Positions 38,250 through 47,366 of a stretch of DNA of 64,000 nucleotides are shown here, in pieces. This DNA is from Fischerella sp. JS2 (GTDB lineage Bacteria; Cyanobacteriota; Cyanobacteriia; Cyanobacteriales; Nostocaceae): contig NZ_CP135918.1 in assembly GCF_032393985.1 (NCBI RefSeq), positions 6,325,724 to 6,389,723 on the forward strand, written 5' to 3'. The position numbers and the translations under genes are program-made. Each line of letters begins with the position of its first letter. The stretch's first letter is position 1. Below the pieces are notes generated by a model that had not been told where the DNA came from, ran no database searches, and saw nothing but the letters and a program-made list of their open reading frames with translations.

Positions 38250-39332
38250 CTAGTTGTGCAATTGATGTAACATTTCTGGCTGAATTTTCATATCTTGAGT
38301 GTGTGAGGCAAGATACTGCGCTGGGGATAGTTCCGCAGGGTTGACAGCAACTGCCTGATTGAGAGTTTCAGCACTGGCAATCTGCTGTTCTTGTACCCAC
38401 TTTTCAAATGCTTCTGGTTTTTCTACTATTACTTGTGTCCTCATTGCACCGTGATAGGGCCCACACAGTTCCGCACAAACTACAGCATAACTGCCCTCTG
38501 TTTTCGGTGTAAACCGAACCTCTGTTTGCCGACCGGGGATCACATCTTGCTTGAGGCGGAATTCCGGAACCCAGAAAGCATGGATGACATCATTTGCGGA
38601 CATATTTAGTTTCACTTCCCGTCCGATAGGAACGTGCAATTCACCAGAAGTTATGCCTGTGTCTGGGTAGGTGAAAATGAAGGCATACTGTAAACCTGTG
38701 ACGTTAACCACAAGTTCGGGTGGTTTGCCTTGCTTTTCCCGACTAGCACCAATTGTAGGAGCAACACTGCCGACACCAGGGGCGTCCTGCTTCTGCGGAA
38801 TTTGGTCAGCATTGCGGACTGCGGCAGTGGCTGGATCTTGCATCGCCTCATCAGATTTTTGCTGATTGAGGTTGAGTTGATCACTGGGAGGTGTATCGGT
38901 CAAAGTTGCTGCGATCGCTGCCCCTGGCATTTTCATCGCTTGGGGTGTTATGGGTGCGTCGTGAATGGCATGGGGATCAAAGCCGCCCATTTCATTGTAA
39001 ACATCGAAACTGTAGACAGAGATACCGATGACAATAATCGCGGGGATCGCTGTCCAGAGAATTTCTAGTGGTACATTACCATGCACTGGCTGACCATCTG
39101 CGTTATCACCTGCACGTCGGCGATATTTAAAGGCGGTGTAGATTAAAACGCCTTCGACAATTAAAAATATACCCGTGGACACGGTCATCATTGCATTGAA
39201 CAGAGCATCCACTAAAACAGCTTCATCGGAAGCTTGGGTAGGCAACAAGCCATGATTTTGACCATACCAGAGGCTGGCCAATGTCAGCACAATGCCGATA
39301 AGTAATGTCCAGATTGAACTTGGAATTTTCAC
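38250..39332 (-). CDS. ctaC: Cytochrome c oxidase subunit II
   Basis: Subunit II carries the CuA centre that accepts electrons from cytochrome c6 or plastocyanin. The 360-residue protein has two N-terminal helices (LLIGIVLTLASLWYG and STGIFLIVEGVLIYTAF). A Pro/Gln-rich insert of about 80 residues follows, then the cupredoxin domain with HAFWVPEFRLKQD and CAELCGPYHGAM, the Cys-Cys-His-Met set of CuA. This separates it from quinol oxidases. I chose GTG 39332 (VKIPSSIWTLLIG), which fits relatives; the open frame reaches GTG 39377. It is the first gene of the operon. Confidence 0.94.
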   Translation of the reverse strand: MKIPSSIWTLLIGIVLTLASLWYGQNHGLLPTQASDEAVLVDALFNAMMTVSTGIFLIVEGVLIYTAFKYRRRAGDNADGQPVHGNVPLEILWTAIPAIIVIGISVYSFDVYNEMGGFDPHAIHDAPITPQAMKMPGAAIAATLTDTPPSDQLNLNQQKSDEAMQDPATAAVRNADQIPQKQDAPGVGSVAPTIGASREKQGKPPELVVNVTGLQYAFIFTYPDTGITSGELHVPIGREVKLNMSANDVIHAFWVPEFRLKQDVIPGRQTEVRFTPKTEGSYAVVCAELCGPYHGAMRTQVIVEKPEAFEKWVQEQQIASAETLNQAVAVNPAELSPAQYLASHTQDMKIQPEMLHQLHN

Positions 39333-39971
39333 GGTTGATAAAGTTAACGACTTTACTACTAGGACAGAACTGCTCACTTACTACGGTAGTCCAGCCTATA
39401 GGACATATAGTCCCAGAAGGTAAAATCATTATTAATTTTTAAGCTGATTTTTCGATCCTCAACAGAATGTATTGGTTAGATATGCCGAAGGATGGATGCC
39501 AATGACCAGAAAACTTTCCTAAAGCTAGAAGTATCTCCAGCAGTCTATTGCCTACAACTTGAAAAATACCTAAAGCTTAGGCACAAAGTAAAGAAGGTGC
39601 TTCACAGTATAAGTGAGAGCCGAACTTTTACCCCAGTTTCCATAAGCTAGGGTGGAGGTGTGGATTTTAGATTTTGCGAAAAGTTTGAGCTAGGGACTTC
39701 CGGCGTACTCTACCTTGAAGCCGAGAAAGCGGGCGTCTACAAAGCAGCGTCCCGGAGGGAACCTCAAAGCTTTTCAAGACGGATTTTGGATTTTGAAATG
39801 GTTTCAATTGCCCAGTTTCAATTATTTAAAAATCCTCCATCGATAATCCAAGATTCCCCAGCCTCAGAAGCTGGCCTGGATTAACTCTAAAATCTGCAAT
39901 CTCAAATCTAAAATCAAGTAGCAAACGTTTGAATTTGGTGGCTCACGAAGAGCAACTCAAGGGTATCTTTC
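39333..39971. other. Divergent promoter region between ctaC and ctaA
   Basis: About 640 bases without a supported gene. It must hold promoters for both ctaCDE (minus) and ctaAB (plus). A GC-rich block at about 39688-39782 (GGGACTTCCGGCGTACTC, AGCGTCCCGGAGGGAACC) looks like a dispersed noncoding repeat. No regulator site could be named. Confidence 0.45.
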
Positions 39972-40934
39972 ATGAGCGAATTTGTCCTAGAACAACAAAA
40001 TGTAGCAGCAGTAGAACAGCAAAATCCCAAAGATCGAATTCGGCGCTGGGTATGGAGAATGTGTGTAGCCACCTTGATGTTAATGGCTATAGGCAGCGCT
40101 ACCCGCGTCATGAATGCAGGATTGGCTTGTCCAGACTGGCCTTTATGCTATGGTGAACTAGTACCAACCAAGCAAATGAATTTCCAGGTGTTTCTGGAAT
40201 GGTTTCATAGATTGGATGCAGCATTAATTGGAGTCAGCGCGATCGCACTTGTGGGTGTATCTTGGTGGAATCGTCGCTGTCTACCCAAGTGGCTACCTTG
40301 GGCATCCACATTCGCCCTGTTTTTAATTATCTTCCAAGGCGTGTTAGGTGGACTTACTGTTACGCAACTGTTGCGGTTTGATATTGTGACCGCTCACTTG
40401 GGAACAGCTTTGGTATTTTTCTCTACTTTACTAGCGATCGGTACTGCACTCACTCCCTACCAAGCTACCGGAACTGTTGGTAAGTTGCCTTGGGTAGGTT
40501 TAACCGCCACTATTTTGGTTTATGTCCAGAGTCTTCTCGGTGCTTTAGTCGGTTCTCGCTGGGCACTACACCAATGTTTTGCGGGTTATCAACTTTGTGA
40601 TGTGATGTACAGCCACATTTTTGGCTTGATTCCGCCAACTGTGGCAATATTGACACTGGTTTTCACGGCTTGGCGTACACCAGCACTCCACCCAGCCCTA
40701 CGCAAACTCGCAAATATGGCTGGCGGGTTATTGATTTTACAATTAATTGTGGGATTTGCCACTTTCAGGTTACATCTGCAAGTTGAGCCATTAACAGTAT
40801 CTCACCAAGCTATAGGAGCGACCTTGCTAGGTATTTTAGTGGTGTTCACTGTTCTTTCTTTACGTGATTGGGGAACAACCCGCAGTATTAATGCTGAATC
40901 CAACACCGAGACTGCCAATCCAATTCCAAATTAA
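39972..40934 (+). CDS. ctaA: Heme A synthase (COX15 family)
   Basis: CtaA oxidises the methyl group of heme O to give heme A for the oxidase. The 320-residue protein has eight helices. It contains GSATRVMNAGLACPDWPLCYG, FLEWFHRLDAALIG with a heme-ligand His, IVTAHLGTALVFF, ALHQCFAGYQLC and SHQAIGATLLGILV. These give the four ligand His residues spread over the two halves. It is transcribed away from ctaCDE and followed 106 bases later by ctaB. Confidence 0.94.
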   Translation: MSEFVLEQQNVAAVEQQNPKDRIRRWVWRMCVATLMLMAIGSATRVMNAGLACPDWPLCYGELVPTKQMNFQVFLEWFHRLDAALIGVSAIALVGVSWWNRRCLPKWLPWASTFALFLIIFQGVLGGLTVTQLLRFDIVTAHLGTALVFFSTLLAIGTALTPYQATGTVGKLPWVGLTATILVYVQSLLGALVGSRWALHQCFAGYQLCDVMYSHIFGLIPPTVAILTLVFTAWRTPALHPALRKLANMAGGLLILQLIVGFATFRLHLQVEPLTVSHQAIGATLLGILVVFTVLSLRDWGTTRSINAESNTETANPIPN

Positions 40935-40936
40935 AT

Positions 40937-40997
40937 CAGTTAACAGTTAACAGTTTTTGATCACTGATAACTGACAACTGATAACTGATACTCATGG
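40937..40997. repeat. Tandem GATAACTGACAACT-type repeat
   Basis: Short repeats (GTTAACA, GATAACT, GACAACT) lie in the ctaA-ctaB spacer, where TGATCACTGATAACTG also forms a weak hairpin. Confidence 0.5.
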
Positions 40998-41040
40998 CGG
41001 CAGCATACAAATTATTCAAGATTAAGGAAATAGTGCCAAG

Positions 41041-41991
41041 ATGATTGAGACTAATGTCTCGAAGCAGCATGAATCGTTTTTACAGGTTCTGCAAAGTTAC
41101 TACCAGCTAACCAAACCCAGGATTATCCCGTTACTCTTAATTACAACAGCTGGCAGTATGTGGATCGCAGCAAAGGGACAAGTAGACCCGATGCTATTGT
41201 TAGTCACTCTCTCTGGTGGCACTTTAGCTGCTGCTAGCGCCCAGACAATTAACTGTATTTATGACCGAGATATAGATTATGAGATGGAGCGTACCCGTCA
41301 TCGTCCCATCCCTTCTGGTAGAATACAGTCGCGTGATGCTCTGATTTTTGCGATCGCTCTTGCTGTTATTTCCTTTAGCCTATTGTCAGTATTCGCCAAC
41401 TTGCTAGCTGCCTTACTAGCAATGGCTGGTATAGGTTTTTATGTGTTAGTTTATACTCATTGGCTAAAGCGTCATAGCACCCTCAATATCGTCATTGGTG
41501 GGGCAGCAGGAGCAATTCCCACACTGGTAGGTTGGGCGGCTGTTACTGGTAATCTTAGCTGGACAGCATGGTTATTATTTACAATAGTCTTTTTGTGGAC
41601 ACCGCCCCACTTCTGGGCTTTAGCCTTGATGATTCGGGATGATTACGCAAAAGTTGGTGTACCAATGCTACCAGTAGTTGCAGGTAATCCAGCGACAGTG
41701 CGACAGATTTGGTGGTACACCCTGATCACAGTCGTAGCCACACTAATGCTAGTTTATCCCTTGCAGCAAACAGGATTAGTTTATGGTGCGATCGCGCTAT
41801 ATTTAGGCGGAGTATTCATTTACAAAGCTTGGCAATTGTTGCGTGATCCAAGCGATCGGAATTTAGCAAGAGGATTATTTCTCTATTCCATTTCTTACAT
41901 GATGCTTTTGTGTTTGGGTATGGTAATTGATAGTCTTCCTCTTACCCATCATGCAGTTAATTTCGTACTTAGGCAGTTGCATTTGATGTGA
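41041..41991 (+). CDS. ctaB: Protoheme IX farnesyltransferase (heme O synthase)
   Basis: CtaB attaches farnesyl to heme b, the step before CtaA. The 316-residue UbiA-family protein has nine helices. The first prenyl-phosphate motif is [20 protein letters not shown] (the DxxxD pair), preceded by [15 protein letters not shown], and the second acidic region is [20 protein letters not shown]. Length and order are normal. It completes the heme A set with ctaA. An intrinsic terminator follows 20 bases after the stop. Confidence 0.96.
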   Translation: MIETNVSKQHESFLQVLQSYYQLTKPRIIPLLLITTAGSMWIAAKGQVDPMLLLVTLSGGTLAAASAQTINCIYDRDIDYEMERTRHRPIPSGRIQSRDALIFAIALAVISFSLLSVFANLLAALLAMAGIGFYVLVYTHWLKRHSTLNIVIGGAAGAIPTLVGWAAVTGNLSWTAWLLFTIVFLWTPPHFWALALMIRDDYAKVGVPMLPVVAGNPATVRQIWWYTLITVVATLMLVYPLQQTGLVYGAIALYLGGVFIYKAWQLLRDPSDRNLARGLFLYSISYMMLLCLGMVIDSLPLTHHAVNFVLRQLHLM

Positions 41992-42010
41992 GAGTTAACT
42001 GACTGGAATT

Positions 42011-42040
42011 AAACCGGGTTTTTCAAAAAACCCGGTTTTT
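42011..42040 (+). terminator. Intrinsic terminator of ctaAB
   Basis: AAACCGGGTTTTT (42011-42023) pairs with AAAAACCCGGTTT (42026-42038) and is flanked by T and A runs. The near-symmetry means it can act in both directions, so it may also end the small minus-strand gene at 42045. Confidence 0.88.
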
Positions 42041-42044
42041 TAAA

Positions 42045-42194
42045 TTATTTAATAGCAGAAAGAGCGCGTCCACACACACCAGCAGCTATACCAGCCGAAG
42101 CTGTTAAAGAAGGTTGATTCTTAACAACACCAAGAATAGCTGCTAAGAAAAGAGCAAAAAAAGCACTCAACGCCATTTGACGTAAAATACTCAT
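42045..42194 (-). CDS. Hydrophobic 49-residue peptide
   Basis: ATG 42194 has GAGG eight to nine bases upstream. The product starts MSILRQMALSAFFALFLAAI, with one membrane helix, then LGVVKNQPSLTASAGIAAG, and ends with CGRALSAIK. The first half looks like a signal peptide or membrane anchor; the second is Ala/Gly-rich with one Cys. It is the promoter-distal member of a run of tiny minus-strand genes. I know no family for it. It could be a small bacteriocin-like or membrane-stress peptide. Confidence 0.5.
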   Translation of the reverse strand: MSILRQMALSAFFALFLAAILGVVKNQPSLTASAGIAAGVCGRALSAIK

Positions 42195-42291
42195 CTTGAA
42201 TCCTCTAGCGAGATGTTAATAGGGCTGACACTAATACAATTATCCATTAATTTTGTTTATAAAAATAAAAATAAATTATACAAATTATTTT

Positions 42292-42316
42292 CGTTACCAG
42301 GTTCAACCTGGTAACG
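42292..42316. repeat. Palindrome, copy 1
   Basis: CGTTACCAGGTT and its exact complement AACCTGGTAACG flank a single central base. It lies downstream of the first duplicated peptide gene. No T run follows, so it may not be a terminator. Confidence 0.85.
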
Positions 42317-42370
42317 AGGGTTTGAGGGCTTCCCATCCTGGTACTACAAACTAGTGCAAGTTGTCAGTCT

Positions 42371-42523
42371 TTAGTCTTTGTAACAATCGTAGCACTTATA
42401 GCATTTGTATTTCTTTTTGTATTTGTCTTCGTCTTTGTCTTTGTCTTTAAATTTTTTGTCTTGACCACCAAAAATTTGACTAGAGTCAACAGATTCGATG
42501 TGATTCAAATCAAAAATAATCAT
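42371..42523 (-). CDS. Leader-type peptide, Lys/Asp/Cys/Tyr-rich core (paralog 1)
   Basis: ATG 42523 follows AGGAGG at ideal spacing. The 50-residue product begins MIIFDLNHIESVDSSQIFGG, a short leader ending in Gly-Gly. It then switches to QDKKFKDKDKDEDKYKKKY and a tail with three Cys in a CYKCYDCY pattern. A Gly-Gly leader with a compositionally extreme core is what a ribosomally made, processed and exported peptide would show. The paralog at 42750 keeps the leader but not the core. No modifying enzyme or transporter lies adjacent. Confidence 0.65.
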   Translation of the reverse strand: MIIFDLNHIESVDSSQIFGGQDKKFKDKDKDEDKYKKKYKCYKCYDCYKD

Positions 42524-42676
42524 GAGTTCCTCCTGGAAATTAATTCATGATAATTGCTGTGATTGCAAAGATATCTGAAAAGTGCAGGGCTACAATTTTT
42601 TAATACCAATTTTGATTAAACTTTGACTTCTTAGAAATCCTCTTAACCTCACTTACAAAATCATGTAAGCTATTGT

Positions 42677-42701
42677 CGTTACCAGGTTGAACCTGGTAAC
42701 G
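42677..42701. repeat. Palindrome, copy 2
   Basis: This has the same CGTTACCAGGTT arms as the copy at 42292, exactly 385 bases further on, with a different central base (G for C). It marks the boundary between the two duplicated units. Confidence 0.85.
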
Positions 42702-42749
42702 AGGAGGTTTCGCATCCTGATATTACAAACTAGTGCAAGTTGTCAGTAT

Positions 42750-42908
42750 TTAGTACTTGCAACAGCCGTAGTGTTTGTATCCTCTGCCTTTGTAACCGTA
42801 GTATCCTCCGTAGTATTTTTTACCTCCGTAGTATCTGCCTCCGTAGTGACCACCAATAATTTGACTAGAGTCAGCAGATTCGATGTGATTCAGATCAGAA
42901 ATAATCAT
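42750..42908 (-). CDS. Leader-type peptide, Gly/Tyr-rich core (paralog 2)
   Basis: ATG 42908 follows AGGAGG at the same spacing as its paralog. The 52-residue product begins MIISDLNHIESADSSQIIGG. The core is HYGGRYYGGKKYYGGYYGYK and then GRGYKHYGCCKY, built of YGG repeats with a vicinal Cys pair near the end. The leader differs from that of paralog 1 at only three of 20 positions, while the cores share little beyond Tyr, Lys and Cys. Processing after Gly-Gly is inferred. It may be an exported antimicrobial or signalling peptide, or a metal-binding one. Confidence 0.65.
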   Translation of the reverse strand: MIISDLNHIESADSSQIIGGHYGGRYYGGKKYYGGYYGYKGRGYKHYGCCKY

Positions 42909-43298
42909 GAGTTCCTCCTGGAAATTAATTCATGGTAATTGCTGGGATTGTAAGGATATCTGAAAAGTGTAGGGCTGCAATTTCTTAGCATCAATTGCGA
43001 TTAAAATTTGACTTCTTAGATATCCTCTCAGCCTCACTTACAAAATCAGGAGAGCGATAACCTTAGTACCCTAATTTAGGTATCTGTTATCGGACATTCA
43101 TATGTCTAAAGGTATAACCTACATCTGTCAAAAGTAGTTCTCTATTTCTAATCTTTGGCTATGAAATATGTATATATTCTGGAAATTTTTAAATAAAAAA
43201 TAAAGTTGTTGACTGTTTTTTTGAAATTAATTATGATGTCAAAACATGCATTAATTGGCGCAATATTTATAGTGTTAACCCAATTAATCATTAATTAA
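42909..43298. other. Upstream region of the peptide genes
   Basis: About 390 bases that should hold the promoter for the minus-strand peptide genes. The part up to about 43061 belongs to the duplicated unit. A 21-codon plus-strand ORF (43233-43298) has no ribosome site and is ignored. Confidence 0.4.
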
Positions 43299-44099
43299 TC
43301 ATTTACGGCCAGTTGCGAAAATAGTCATATTTTCATACCAAACACCTTGTTCTGTTGCCATTGCTTCTATTTGTTGACGATACTCTGCTTGTAATTCTTG
43401 CATTTGCTCCGCAGAAAGCTGTAATAAGGGATTTTCTCTAGGGTGAAACCATAGTCCATTCCATTCTTGAGCTTGCTCAATACTACGGTAAAAACCAAAT
43501 TGTTCGCTTTTGACTTTAATATCTTTAAAACCAGCTTCTTGGAGCAAATTTTGACACTTCTGGGGAGTTCCTGTTGGCTCATTAATGTTTGTCATTGTAA
43601 TACCATGTTTGGCACAAACTTCAATGATGAGTGGTGCTTCACATGATTCTTGAGAGCAAGCAGAAAAGCCTACAATGCCACCTTGTTTCAGAAAACGATA
43701 CCATTTGTGTAAAGCAGCAGGAATATCTGTAAAGTAAACGATTGCTGTAGAACAAAGAATGATATCAAAGCTTTCATCTTTAAAGTCGATATCTTCTGCA
43801 TCTGCTTCTATTAACTCAATATTTTGCAAGCCTAATTCTTCAATTTTTTGTTGTGCTTGCTCAAGCATTCCTAAAGAAAAATCAACTCCAATTACTTTTC
43901 CTTCCGAGCCAATAATTTGGGCAGCAGCAATGGCAATTATACCCGTGCCAGTTGCTATATCTAATACTTTTTGTCCCTTTTGTAGGTGAACTAACTCTAG
44001 TAAAGGCAGAGTGCGACGAATGGTGTAATCGTTGTCGTAACTTGTTCTGCTGTTAAAGAAATCTATTACTTCTTGTTTGTATTGTTGTTCGTATTGCAT
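43299..44099 (-). CDS. Class I SAM-dependent methyltransferase
   Basis: This 266-residue UbiE/MenG-like protein has motif I VLDIATGTGIIAIAA, the motif II acidic residue in VIGVDFSLGMLEQA, ADAEDIDFKDESFDIILCST around the adenine pocket, and LKQGGIVGFSACS. The first 30 residues (RTSYDNDYTIRRTLPLLE) are of the small-molecule methyltransferase type. The substrate is unknown. I chose ATG 44099 (MQYEQQYKQEV), because the 30 upstream codons lie in dispersed repeat DNA. It is not adjacent enough to the peptide genes to call it their modifying enzyme. Confidence 0.87.
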   Translation of the reverse strand: MQYEQQYKQEVIDFFNSRTSYDNDYTIRRTLPLLELVHLQKGQKVLDIATGTGIIAIAAAQIIGSEGKVIGVDFSLGMLEQAQQKIEELGLQNIELIEADAEDIDFKDESFDIILCSTAIVYFTDIPAALHKWYRFLKQGGIVGFSACSQESCEAPLIIEVCAKHGITMTNINEPTGTPQKCQNLLQEAGFKDIKVKSEQFGFYRSIEQAQEWNGLWFHPRENPLLQLSAEQMQELQAEYRQQIEAMATEQGVWYENMTIFATGRK

Positions 44100-44740
44100 A
44101 TTGGTTGTAGTGCATAAAATTTTTGGGGAAAAAGCGAACACGGATGAACACAGATGCACACCGATAAAGTTGACTTTAGTGTTTTTCAACCTAGAGGGAC
44201 GCAGAGTAGATAAAATCCAAATGAAAAATCCATCCGTGTGTATCGGTGTGCATCGGTGTTCGATTTATAAATATAAATTTTCTTGTGGTTTTAATATATA
44301 GCGGTTTGCAGTTAGGTGTAGCACAGGGAAAAAACGTAGACATGCTTATAAGCTTTCCATAGGATACATAGGTGAACGAAAACAAAAGAACACGGATAAA
44401 CCCAGATGCACACCAATAAAGCTATAGTTCTACAAAAGTTTGATAGTTAGTTTTGTTACTTGATAATACAGGAGATTTGCTGGCGACTGGAACTAGATTA
44501 CTACTTGCTTGAGTGGCTGAAATTTGTTGATTAGGCATCAGCTTGCTTGTATTTTAGCTAACGGCAGTATGTCACACATTTCTCTAGACAGAGGTTTCAA
44601 TTCAATAGAAACTTTATCCTCGAATCTATATATGCAAAAGTTTATCAGCATATTTTGAGACTCCCGCCACGAACCAATGGGATTTTGTGGCAATGACCTT
44701 TACTAAAGCAAACACCGAACAAAGCGCGGGAGTGCTGTAT
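44100..44740. other. Repeat-rich intergenic region upstream of rtcB
   Basis: This holds three copies of the ACACAGATGCACACCGAT family: 44137-44168, an inverted copy at 44230-44263, and 44386-44412. The first two could fold back on each other. No supported gene. Confidence 0.5.
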
Positions 44741-46201
44741 ATGGTAATGATTGAAGATTTAAAAAGAATTTCTGACACTATCTGGGAAATTCCAGTTTCC
44801 TACAAACAGGGAATGCGTGTTCCGGCGCGGATCTATGGAACAGAAAAATTAATTCAGCAATTGGACGACGCTGTTTATGACCAAGTTACTAATGTGGCTA
44901 CACTTCCAGGCATAACTAAGTACGCTTTGTGTATGCCTGACGGACACTTTGGTTATGGTTTCCCGATTGGTGGTGTGGCGGCGATGGATGTAGAAGCAGG
45001 TGGTGTGATTTCTCCTGGTGGTATCGGTTTTGATATTAATTGTGGTATGCGCTTGATGGTAACAAATCTAACTTATGATCAAGTTAAACCATATATTAAA
45101 AAATTAGTAGATAGACTGTACGAAAGGGTTCCTGCTGGGGTAGGAAGCACTGGGTTTGTGAAACTTTCCCGCAATGAGTTTCGGAAAGTGGTGGAAGAAG
45201 GCACGCAATGGTGCATCCGTAATGGTTACGGTTGGGAAGAAGACTTGGAATTGGTAGAAGAAAACGGGTGTATTCAGGGTGCTGATGCTAGCAAAATCAG
45301 TGAAAAAGCGATTGATAGAGGTTTCAACCAAATCGGTACTTTGGGGTCTGGGAACCACTATTTGGAAATTCAAGTTGCTCGACCAGAGAATATTTATGAC
45401 CAGGAATTAGCACGGAGTTTGGGAATTACTATTCCTAATCAAGTGGTGGTGATGTTTCACTGTGGAAGTCGGGGATTTGGTCATCAGGTAGCAACTGACT
45501 ATCTGCAAACTTTCCTGAAGGTAATGGAAAGTAAGTACGGGATCAAAATTTTGGATCGAGAATTAGCTTGTGCGCCTTTTAACTCTCCTGAAGGTCAAGC
45601 TTATTTTGCGGCGATGAAATGCGGCATTAATATGTCGTTTGCTAATCGTCAAGTGATTTTGCACCGGATTCGGGAAGTGTTCTCGGAAATTTTAGGACGA
45701 TCGCCCCAAAATTTAGGTATGCATATGGTTTATGATGTCGCTCACAATACCGCTAAACTAGAGCGTCATATTATTGATGGCCAAGAGCGATCGCTCCTTG
45801 TCCACCGTAAAGGTGCAACTCGTGCTTTTGCTCCTGGGATGGGAGATGTACCTGAGCGGTATAAAAATATTGGTCAGCCGGTGATTATTGGCGGCAGTAT
45901 GGAAACTGGCTCTTATTTATTAGTAGGTGTACCCAGTGGCGACCAAACTTTCTTTAGCACAGCTCACGGTAGCGGACGGACGATGAGTCGAGCGAAAGCA
46001 CGAAAAATCTATCGCGGCGAAAAACTTAAAAAAGAGATGGAAAGTCGGGGTATTTATGTCCGCAGTACCTCCTATTCAGGATTAGCAGAAGAAGCAGGTG
46101 GAGCCTACAAAGATATTGATGATGTCATTGAAGCGGCTGAGTTAGCAGGGATTAGCAAGCGGGTAGTCAGGTTAACACCGATTGGGAATATCAAGGGGTA
46201 A
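44741..46201 (+). CDS. rtcB: RNA-splicing ligase RtcB
   Basis: RtcB joins RNA 2',3'-cyclic phosphate (or 3'-phosphate) ends to 5'-OH ends using GTP and Mn(II). The 486-residue protein has DINCGMRLM with the metal-binding Asp-Cys, GTLGSGNHYLEIQ, MFHCGSRGFGHQ with further ligands, HRKGATRAFAPGMG, and HGSGRTMSRAKA, which matches the region of the guanylylated His. ATG 44741 has GGGAG nine bases upstream; the frame extends to GTG 44687. A COG0523 GTPase and archease follow on the same strand. Confidence 0.96.
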   Translation: MVMIEDLKRISDTIWEIPVSYKQGMRVPARIYGTEKLIQQLDDAVYDQVTNVATLPGITKYALCMPDGHFGYGFPIGGVAAMDVEAGGVISPGGIGFDINCGMRLMVTNLTYDQVKPYIKKLVDRLYERVPAGVGSTGFVKLSRNEFRKVVEEGTQWCIRNGYGWEEDLELVEENGCIQGADASKISEKAIDRGFNQIGTLGSGNHYLEIQVARPENIYDQELARSLGITIPNQVVVMFHCGSRGFGHQVATDYLQTFLKVMESKYGIKILDRELACAPFNSPEGQAYFAAMKCGINMSFANRQVILHRIREVFSEILGRSPQNLGMHMVYDVAHNTAKLERHIIDGQERSLLVHRKGATRAFAPGMGDVPERYKNIGQPVIIGGSMETGSYLLVGVPSGDQTFFSTAHGSGRTMSRAKARKIYRGEKLKKEMESRGIYVRSTSYSGLAEEAGGAYKDIDDVIEAAELAGISKRVVRLTPIGNIKG

Positions 46202-46255
46202 TGCTAATTAAACCTAATGTGAATTTGAACTATGACAAATATTATCTTTTGGAAA

Positions 46256-46290
46256 TCGAACACAGATAAACACAGATGTACACCGATAAT
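46256..46290. repeat. Dispersed repeat copy upstream of the COG0523 gene
   Basis: CGAACACAGATAAACACAG is followed by ATGTACACCGATAA, and a partial inverted copy (TCTGTATTCGTCTGTGGTCG) adjoins it. Same family as at 9228. Confidence 0.6.
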
Positions 46291-46399
46291 TTATCTGTAT
46301 TCGTCTGTGGTCGTTTCTACCATAAAACAGTTTTCTTGCAAGAATTCTATTAGTTAGTACAACTTAAACGTAAGTTCAGATTTTTGATTTTGGATTCTT

Positions 46400-47284
46400 A
46401 TGGCAGTACGTACACCATTAACAGTAATTACCGGGCCGTTGGGAAGCGGCAAAACAACACTGCTGCGTCATATCCTTGACACTTTCCCCAAAAAGATTGC
46501 CATTTTGATGAACGAATTTGGCGAAATAGCGATCGATACCAAAATCATTCAAGGTAAAAACGTTCAAATGGCAGATTTGGGTGGTGGTTGTGTTTGCTGT
46601 TCGCTACTAGGTGAATTTGAAGCCGCCGTGAATGAAATCATAGATAATGTTGATCCCGATTACATCGTCGTGGAAACAACCGGAGTCGCAGAACCGGATG
46701 CTTTAGTTTTTGATATTCAAGAAAGTTTACACAGAGTAAGGCTGGATGGAGTGATTACAGTTATTGATGCCGATGCCATGATTAAATATCCCTCCATTGG
46801 TCACACAACGCGAATTCAAATTGAAGCTGCGGACACTATTCTTTTAAACAAGGTTGATTTAGTTTCTGAAACTGAATTGCAAACAATTGAGAGAAAGTTA
46901 AATTCTATTAATGGAACTGCTGCGATTGTACATACTGTACGGGGTAAAGTAGATGCAGAGTTGCTATTTGGTATAAGTCACGAAAAAGTACAAGCACCAC
47001 CACACCACGTCCATCAACCAGAATTTGAATCATTTAGTTATAACTCTTCTGCTAATTTTAATCGCCAGTGCTTTGAAGAATTTGCTGATAGTTTAGGAAC
47101 TGAAATTTATCGCGCCAAAGGATTTATCAAGTTTTTAGAAGGCGTTTATTTGTTTAATTTTGTAGCTGGACGTTGGGAATTAGAGTTATTTCCACAAACA
47201 GCAACGGAATTAGTTTTTATTGGTAAAGACTTAAGATTGATTAAATCAGAAATTATCAATAGATTAAAATTATGTGAACAATGA
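46400..47284 (+). CDS. COG0523 (CobW-like) GTPase, putative metallochaperone
   Basis: The 294-residue protein has Walker A GPLGSGKTTLL, the family metal motif GGGCVCCSLLGEF (CxCC), ETTGVAEPDALV as Walker B/switch, and LLNKVDLV as the guanine-specificity motif. The C-terminal CobW domain carries an HHVH cluster (APPHHVHQPEF) that could bind metal. Such GTPases deliver Zn, Co or other metals to client enzymes. It lies between rtcB (198 bases upstream) and archease (82 bases downstream), so RtcB or archease may be its client. That link is an inference. Confidence 0.93.
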   Translation: MAVRTPLTVITGPLGSGKTTLLRHILDTFPKKIAILMNEFGEIAIDTKIIQGKNVQMADLGGGCVCCSLLGEFEAAVNEIIDNVDPDYIVVETTGVAEPDALVFDIQESLHRVRLDGVITVIDADAMIKYPSIGHTTRIQIEAADTILLNKVDLVSETELQTIERKLNSINGTAAIVHTVRGKVDAELLFGISHEKVQAPPHHVHQPEFESFSYNSSANFNRQCFEEFADSLGTEIYRAKGFIKFLEGVYLFNFVAGRWELELFPQTATELVFIGKDLRLIKSEIINRLKLCEQ

Positions 47285-47366
47285 AATACTACTTTTGTAT
47301 ATAAATAATATTGAATAAACTGTAGAGAACATAGAGAACACAGAGAAAATTAAGATTGAGAAATTT

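Larger units (their letters stand above)
42292..43061. repeat. Tandem duplication of a 385-bp peptide unit
   Basis: The palindromes (42292, 42677) and the start codons (42523, 42908) are both exactly 385 bases apart. Flanks such as ACAAACTAGTGCAAGTTGTC and ACTTCTTAGA-ATCCTCT are shared. Within the units, the leader part is nearly identical and the core part has diverged, with compensating 6-base indels. Confidence 0.85.

Noticed and set aside
42687-42938. 83-residue plus-strand ORF rich in Val and Ser
   Set aside because: It is the antisense of the YGG-repeat peptide gene, which has a much better ribosome site and a paralog.
43233-43298. 21-codon hydrophobic plus-strand ORF
   Set aside because: No ribosome site, and it abuts the convergent methyltransferase gene.
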